A stretch of 64,000 nt of DNA from an uncultured Phascolarctobacterium sp. Lineage in GTDB: Bacteria; Bacillota; Negativicutes; Acidaminococcales; Acidaminococcaceae. The stretch spans positions 1 through 64,000 of the forward strand of contig CASFJU010000003.1 in assembly GCA_949295115.1 (NCBI GenBank). Direction: 5' to 3'. Below, in pieces: positions 60,463 through 64,000 of this stretch. The notes below the pieces were generated by a model. That model was given only the letters and a program-made list of their open reading frames with translations, was not told the DNA's origin and searched no databases. Each line of letters opens with the position of its first letter. Position 1 is the stretch's first letter. The translations under genes were made by a program, and so were the position numbers.

Positions 60463-62019
60463 TTAAATTACTTTCGTCGTCCAGTCCTCAATGTTCCAGA
60501 CGGCGGTTACCCAGTCTTCGTAAAATTCCGGTTCGTGCGATACCAGAAGCACGCTGCCCTTAAAATCAATCAACGCGCGTTTAAGCTCCGCTTTGGCGTC
60601 CACGTCCAAATGGTTGGTAGGTTCGTCCAGCACCAGCCAGTTGACGTTTTTCAGCATCAGTTTGCACAGGCGCACCTTGGCAGCTTCGCCGCCGCTTAAA
60701 ACAAACACCTTGCTGGTAATATGCTCGTTGGTCAGTCCGCAGGCTGCCAGCGCGGCGCGTACTTCGTAGTTCGTCATGCCGGGGTACTCGTTCCACACAT
60801 CTTCCAGCGCCGTGTTTTCGTTTTTGTCGCGTTCTTCCTGCTCAAAATAGCCCGGCTCCAAAAACTGGCCCAGTTCAATTTTTCCGCTTATGGGTGGGAT
60901 AATGCCTAAAATTGTTTTCAGCAGCGTGGTTTTGCCCAAACCGTTTACGCCGCGGATGGCGATTTTCTGCCCGCATTCGATTTTAAAGCTGACGGGGCGG
61001 GTCAGCGGCGAATCGTATCCCAGCACCAAATCTTCGGCAACGGCCAGATAACGGCTCGGCGTGCGCGCTTCTTTAAACCGGAAGTGCGCTTTCGGTTTTT
61101 CGCGCGGTTTTTCAATCATTTCCATTTTGTCCAGCTTTTTCTGGCGGCTCTTGGCCATGTTGGTGGTTGCCACGCGCGCCTTGTTGCGGGCGATGAAGTC
61201 CTCCAGCTTGGCAACTTCCTGCTGTTGGCGTTCGTAAGCAGCTTCCTTCTGCGCCTTGTAAATGGTGTACATTTCCTGGAACTTGTCATAGTTGCCGGTG
61301 TAGCGCGTCAGCTCGCAGTTTTCCAGATGGTAAATGACGTTAACGACTTTGTTCAAAAAGCTGATGTCGTGGCTGATTAAAATAAAAGCGTTTTCGTAGT
61401 TCTGCAAAAACTTCGTCAGCCATTCAATGTGTTCCACGTCAAGGTAGTTTGTCGGTTCGTCCAAAAGCAAAATGGAGGAGTTTTGCAAAAGCAGCTTGGT
61501 CAGTAAAACCTTGCTGCGCTGGCCGCCGCTTAATTCCGATACGTCGCGGTCCAGCCCGATGCTGCCAAGCCCCAAACCGTTAGCGGTTTCTTCAATCTTG
61601 CTGTCCAGCGAATAAAAGCCGCCGTGCTCCAGCTCCGTCTGGATTTCGCCGACAGTTTCCATCATTTTATCCATTTCTTCAGGCGTGGCGTCGCCCATTT
61701 TTTCATAAAGCTCCAGCATTTCCGCTTCCATTCTGTACATCTCGTCAAAAGCGGTACGCAAAACCTCGCGGATGGTCATGCCCTTCTGCAAGGTGCTTTG
61801 CTGGTCGAGGTAGCCTACGGTCACTTTGCCGGGCCATTCAACCCTGCCTTCATCCGGCAGCGTGTGGCCGGTAACAATATTCAAAAAGGTCGATTTGCCT
61901 TCGCCGTTGGCGCCGACGAGACCGACATGCTCGCCGCGCATCAGTTTGAAGGAAACGTTCTCTAAAATCTGGCGTCCGCCAAAGGAATGCGATACATTGG
62001 TGACATTTAAATAGCTCAC
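60463..62019 (-). CDS. ABC-F family ATP-binding protein
   Basis: 518 residues from a GTG start (VSYLNVTNVSHSFGG) nine bases after AGAGGA; the longer frame has no ribosome site. Two ABC domains with Walker A GANGEGKSTFL and GVNGLGKTTLL, signatures LSGGQRSK and LSGGEAAKVR, Walker B LLLDEPTNYLD and LVLDEPTNHLD, and the charged inter-domain linker (about 235-300). No membrane domain. ABC-F proteins act on the ribosome E site, in translation fitness or antibiotic protection; closest in type to YkpA/YbiT. Not evidently a resistance factor. Confidence 0.92.
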   Translation of the reverse strand: MSYLNVTNVSHSFGGRQILENVSFKLMRGEHVGLVGANGEGKSTFLNIVTGHTLPDEGRVEWPGKVTVGYLDQQSTLQKGMTIREVLRTAFDEMYRMEAEMLELYEKMGDATPEEMDKMMETVGEIQTELEHGGFYSLDSKIEETANGLGLGSIGLDRDVSELSGGQRSKVLLTKLLLQNSSILLLDEPTNYLDVEHIEWLTKFLQNYENAFILISHDISFLNKVVNVIYHLENCELTRYTGNYDKFQEMYTIYKAQKEAAYERQQQEVAKLEDFIARNKARVATTNMAKSRQKKLDKMEMIEKPREKPKAHFRFKEARTPSRYLAVAEDLVLGYDSPLTRPVSFKIECGQKIAIRGVNGLGKTTLLKTILGIIPPISGKIELGQFLEPGYFEQEERDKNENTALEDVWNEYPGMTNYEVRAALAACGLTNEHITSKVFVLSGGEAAKVRLCKLMLKNVNWLVLDEPTNHLDVDAKAELKRALIDFKGSVLLVSHEPEFYEDWVTAVWNIEDWTTKVI

Positions 62020-62140
62020 GTTAAAATCCTCTCTTAAAATAGCGATATGCACAATTTTATCGTAAACGGCGGCTTTTTGCAAAGGATTTTTAACGACGGC
62101 GCAGAATATAACAAATATTTAACAGGAGAGGGCTGATAAC

Positions 62141-62608
62141 ATGATTTTTGGACATAAAACCGATATTGAAAAATTACTGCCTTACGTCAGTGAAGATTTG
62201 CAGAAGGCGCTGAAATATTTAGCAGCGACGGATTTTAGCAAAGTGCCTAACGGCAGATACGAGCTGGACGGCGAAAAAATGTACGCCAACGTAGATACCT
62301 ACACGACGGAGGACAGCAGCAAAAAGAAACCGGAAGCGCACAACAAATACATCGACGTGCAATACCTTGGCAAAGGCTCGGAAAAGATTTATTTTGCGCC
62401 GCGCACGGCTGACGTGAAAGTTGTGGAGGATTACGCCGCCGAACGTGACCTGCTGTTTTTTGAAAACATCGCCGAAAAAGACAGCGTTGTTTTAAACGCA
62501 GGCGACTTTGCCGTACTGTTTCCGTGGGAGCTGCACCGCCCCGGCTGCAACGCTGACGGAACGCCGAGTGACGTGCAGAAAATCGTTGTAAAAATCGCCG
62601 TAAAATAA
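62141..62608 (+). CDS. YhcH/YjgK/YiaL family protein
   Basis: 155 residues; AGGAGAG upstream of ATG. EAHNKYIDVQYLGKGSEKIYF and FAVLFPWELHRPGC, the latter with cupin-like metal ligands, identify the family (DUF386). Members act on sialic acid or other sugar anomers. No sugar operon nearby. Confidence 0.9.
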   Translation: MIFGHKTDIEKLLPYVSEDLQKALKYLAATDFSKVPNGRYELDGEKMYANVDTYTTEDSSKKKPEAHNKYIDVQYLGKGSEKIYFAPRTADVKVVEDYAAERDLLFFENIAEKDSVVLNAGDFAVLFPWELHRPGCNADGTPSDVQKIVVKIAVK

Positions 62609-62633
62609 TTTTTAAAAATTTTTCAAAAAAGTG

Positions 62634-62662
62634 TTGACAAGAAGGCGCTGAAACCGTATAAT
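62634..62662 (+). promoter_or_regulatory. Promoter of the tRNA operon
   Basis: Consensus TTGACA (62634-62639), 17-base spacer, TATAAT (62657-62662), 30 bases before the first tRNA. Confidence 0.88.
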
Positions 62663-62691
62663 AGCATATGTGGTCAGCACCACAGTGAAAT

Positions 62692-62767
62692 TCCCCGATA
62701 GTTCAGCCGGTAGAACACCTGACTGTTAATCAGGGCGTCGTAGGTTCGAGTCCTACTCGGGGAGCCA
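62692..62767 (+). tRNA. tRNA-Asn (GTT)
   Basis: TCCCCGA acceptor arm pairs with TCGGGGA; anticodon loop CTGTTAA gives GTT; TTCGAGT T-loop; CCA is encoded. ANN codon reader, hence a target of the t6A genes tsaB/D/E in this window. Confidence 0.96.
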
Positions 62768-62770
62768 CCT

Positions 62771-62845
62771 GGCCGGTTGGTCAAGCGGTTAAGACACCGC
62801 CCTTTCACGGCGGTATCGGGGGTTCGATTCCCCCACCGGTCACCA
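62771..62845 (+). tRNA. tRNA-Glu (TTC)
   Basis: GGCCGGT/ACCGGTC acceptor arm, anticodon stem CCGCC/GGCGG with loop CTTTCAC giving TTC, GGTTCGATTC T-arm, encoded CCA. Confidence 0.96.
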
Positions 62846-62848
62846 TTC

Positions 62849-62924
62849 GGGCGCTTAGCTCAGCTGGGAGAGCGTCTGCCTTACAAGCAGAATGTCAGCG
62901 GTTCGATCCCGTTAGCGCCCACCA
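62849..62924 (+). tRNA. tRNA-Val (TAC)
   Basis: GGGCGCT/AGCGCCC acceptor arm, TCTGC/GCAGA anticodon stem with loop CTTACAA giving TAC, encoded CCA. Confidence 0.96.
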
Positions 62925-62933
62925 TCGAAAATC

Positions 62934-62957
62934 AGCAGTCTTCTAACGAAGGCTGCT
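62934..62957 (+). terminator. Terminator of the tRNA operon
   Basis: AGCAGTCTTC and GAAGGCTGCT around TAAC, then a T-run. Confidence 0.85.
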
Positions 62958-62980
62958 TTTTTTATTCTGCCGCAACTTAT

Positions 62981-63135
62981 GAAAGCAAATGGTTTGTGCT
63001 ATTAGGCGACAGCTAAAACTGCGTCGGCTGAATTTATGGTAATAAATTTCAGGAGCCCAGCCGCGCAGCCTGGGCGGAATCGGAGAAGACGCAGCATTTT
63101 AGCCGAGCCGTAATAGTATAAACCGTTTGCTTTTG
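62981..63135. repeat. Imperfect inverted-repeat element with nested hairpins
   Basis: The left arm (62981-63025) and right arm (63088-63135) are imperfect complements over about 45 bases; shared blocks are AAAGCAAA, GGTTT, CTATTA, GCTAAAA and CTGCGTC. Inside are two further hairpins, GAATTTAT/ATAAATTTC (about 63030-63050) and GCCCAG/CTGGGC (about 63055-63075). No ORF. It may be a miniature inverted-repeat element or a structured RNA. Confidence 0.6.
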
Positions 63136-63210
63136 ATAACGAGTAAAATTGTAATCTTTAATGTAATTTAATTATTTGCTTTTGTAATTAACCCGTGCTA
63201 TAATAAAGGC

Positions 63211-63288
63211 ACAAAAGCGAAAATGCTGTCACCAGACATGGTGCACGCAAAAGAAAAACCGGGAGTTGCAGCTCCCGGTTTTTTATTG
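63211..63288 (+). ncRNA. Antisense antitoxin RNA of the third type I locus
   Basis: Extended -10 TGCTATAAT (TATAAT 63199-63204) with TTGCTT 17 bases upstream; short RNA of about 75-80 nt ending in the AACCGGGAG/CTCCCGGTT hairpin and T-run. Its 5' part repeats GCGAAAATGCTGTCA (63217-63231), identical to 63373-63387, which spans the toxin start codon, so the RNA can pair with the toxin initiation region in addition to the shared terminator. Confidence 0.75.
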
Positions 63289-63302
63289 GGCTCACTGTGA
63301 TT

Positions 63303-63392
63303 TTACAGGTATCTGTCGAGCCACTTGCAAATATAATATGCAGTTATACTTGCCATAACAGATACTAAAAATGCGAAAATGCTGTCAAACAT
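63303..63392 (-). CDS. Type I toxin, small membrane peptide
   Basis: 29 codons: MFDSIFAFLVSVMAS, then ITAYYICKWLDRYL. One hydrophobic helix with a basic/aromatic tail, a pattern common among small Firmicute type I toxins. Promoter TTGACA (complement of 63457-63462), 17-base spacer, CATAAT. AAGGAGG is locked in a perfect TCCTTCC/GGAAGGA hairpin (63401-63418 region), so translation is probably repressed. Shares a bidirectional terminator (about 63254-63285) with the antisense RNA. Confidence 0.78.
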   Translation of the reverse strand: MFDSIFAFLVSVMASITAYYICKWLDRYL

Positions 63393-63526
63393 AGTACACC
63401 TCCTTCCTGCTGGAAGGAATCACAGCTTTTCTATTATGCCTGACAAATATAAAACTGTCAATATTTTACACCAAATAAAAAATCCCCGCAGTTTGCTGTT
63501 CATTGGCATAGAATAAAAACTCCGGC

Positions 63527-64000
63527 TTAATGCCCGGAGTTTTTTCGTTTTCTGTATTCACTTGGTAAAATTTTAAAAAGTGCTTTGAAAGCAGAAGTAA
63601 ATTTACTTTGGCTTTTGTAGCCGCAGTTTTTGGTAATTTCAGAAATGCTTAAGTTTGTTTCATCAAGCAGCTTTGCTGCATAACGCAGACGCTGCTCTTT
63701 GGCATAAGCACCGATGCTTACACCGTAAATGTTTTTAAACGCTGTTTTTAAGGTTGTGGTGTTAAGGTGATGGCGGAGCGCCAGTTCTTTAATGGTTAAG
63801 CGTTTGCTTATATTTTGTTGCAAAAGGCTATGTATTTCACGGATAACAGCTTCGTTGCCTGCCGTGTATTCCGGCAGTAGGGCTTGCGGTGAAAGCTTAG
63901 TGTTTTGCAGCAAAATAAGCAGCTCATAAAATTTTAAACGGGCATAATTTAAAGTGTTTTTATCCGGCAGGTTATAAAACCCTTCAAAAATAGTTTCAGT
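63527..64000 (-). CDS. AraC-family transcriptional regulator, C-terminal part
   Basis: The frame is open to the right edge, so the N-terminus lies outside; about 157 residues are visible. The last 105 form the double helix-turn-helix: LTIKELALRHHLNTTTLKTA (first HTH) and LSISEITKNCGYKSQSKFTS (second HTH), ending SEYRKRKNSGH. Similar to PchR-type regulators of siderophore uptake. The upstream part (GFYNLPDKNTLNYARLKFYE) belongs to the sensor domain. Confidence 0.88.
   Translation of the reverse strand, partial: TETIFEGFYNLPDKNTLNYARLKFYELLILLQNTKLSPQALLPEYTAGNEAVIREIHSLLQQNISKRLTIKELALRHHLNTTTLKTAFKNIYGVSIGAYAKEQRLRYAAKLLDETNLSISEITKNCGYKSQSKFTSAFKALFKILPSEYRKRKNSGH

Overview
The window looks like a chromosomal segment of a moderately GC-rich Firmicute, most likely a diderm one (Negativicutes, for example the Acidaminococcaceae; this is inference). 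Reasons: strong AGGAGG ribosome-binding sites, sigma-A-type promoters, a GerMN lipoprotein next to an AMIN/Amidase_3 amidase, a glycine cleavage operon with a split P-protein, class I fumarase plus malic enzyme, and an ArnT-like GT39 glycosyltransferase under a two-component system. No rRNA, CRISPR array or prophage was seen.

Layout. 1-4.3 kb: a truncated lipoprotein gene, two tandem CE4 deacetylases, a DUF1638 gene and guaA, which is broken by an apparent 10-nt deletion. 4.4-13.6 kb: an AT-rich defence island with Mrr, a Dam methylase fused to a DpnII-type endonuclease, a second DNA methyltransferase, a DUF262/DUF1524 (GmrSD-type) nuclease, a YbjQ-family gene, and a PLD-nuclease/helicase whose last 38 codons are cut off by one missing T. 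13.6-24.2 kb: housekeeping genes (acpS, nnr, amidase, the tsaE-tsaB-rimI-tsaD set, an ANTAR two-component pair, mutT). 24.2-32 kb: a minus-strand glycine cleavage and lipoylation operon (gcvT-gcvH-gcvPA-gcvPB-lplA-lpdA). 32-45.8 kb: small metabolic genes, an orphan ATP-grasp enzyme, an OmpR-type system with a GT39 target, dtd, hydrolases and a P-type ATPase behind a leader peptide. 45.8-62.6 kb: a hydantoinase/HDAC-like pair, rdgB-yfcE, malic enzyme-fumarase, a dead IS200 copy, yajQ-ade, a glutamate synthase small-subunit homologue, an M20 peptidase/permease operon and an ABC-F protein. 62.6-64 kb: an Asn-Glu-Val tRNA operon, an inverted-repeat element, a toxin locus and a truncated AraC regulator.

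The most notable signals do not appear as long ORFs. Three type I toxin-antitoxin loci encode 24-29 residue membrane peptides opposite small antisense RNAs. Two of them are paralogues whose outer inverted repeats co-vary, which implies a toxin mRNA that closes on its own 3' end. The P-type ATPase is preceded by a 40-codon Asp/Pro-rich leader peptide overlapping a terminator. The OmpR-type regulator and the GT39 gene share promoters with the same array of 11-bp repeats at the same distance from the -10 box, so they appear to form a self-activating mini-regulon. The DpnII-type methylase-endonuclease fusion keeps an internal ribosome-binding site and start for the nuclease half.
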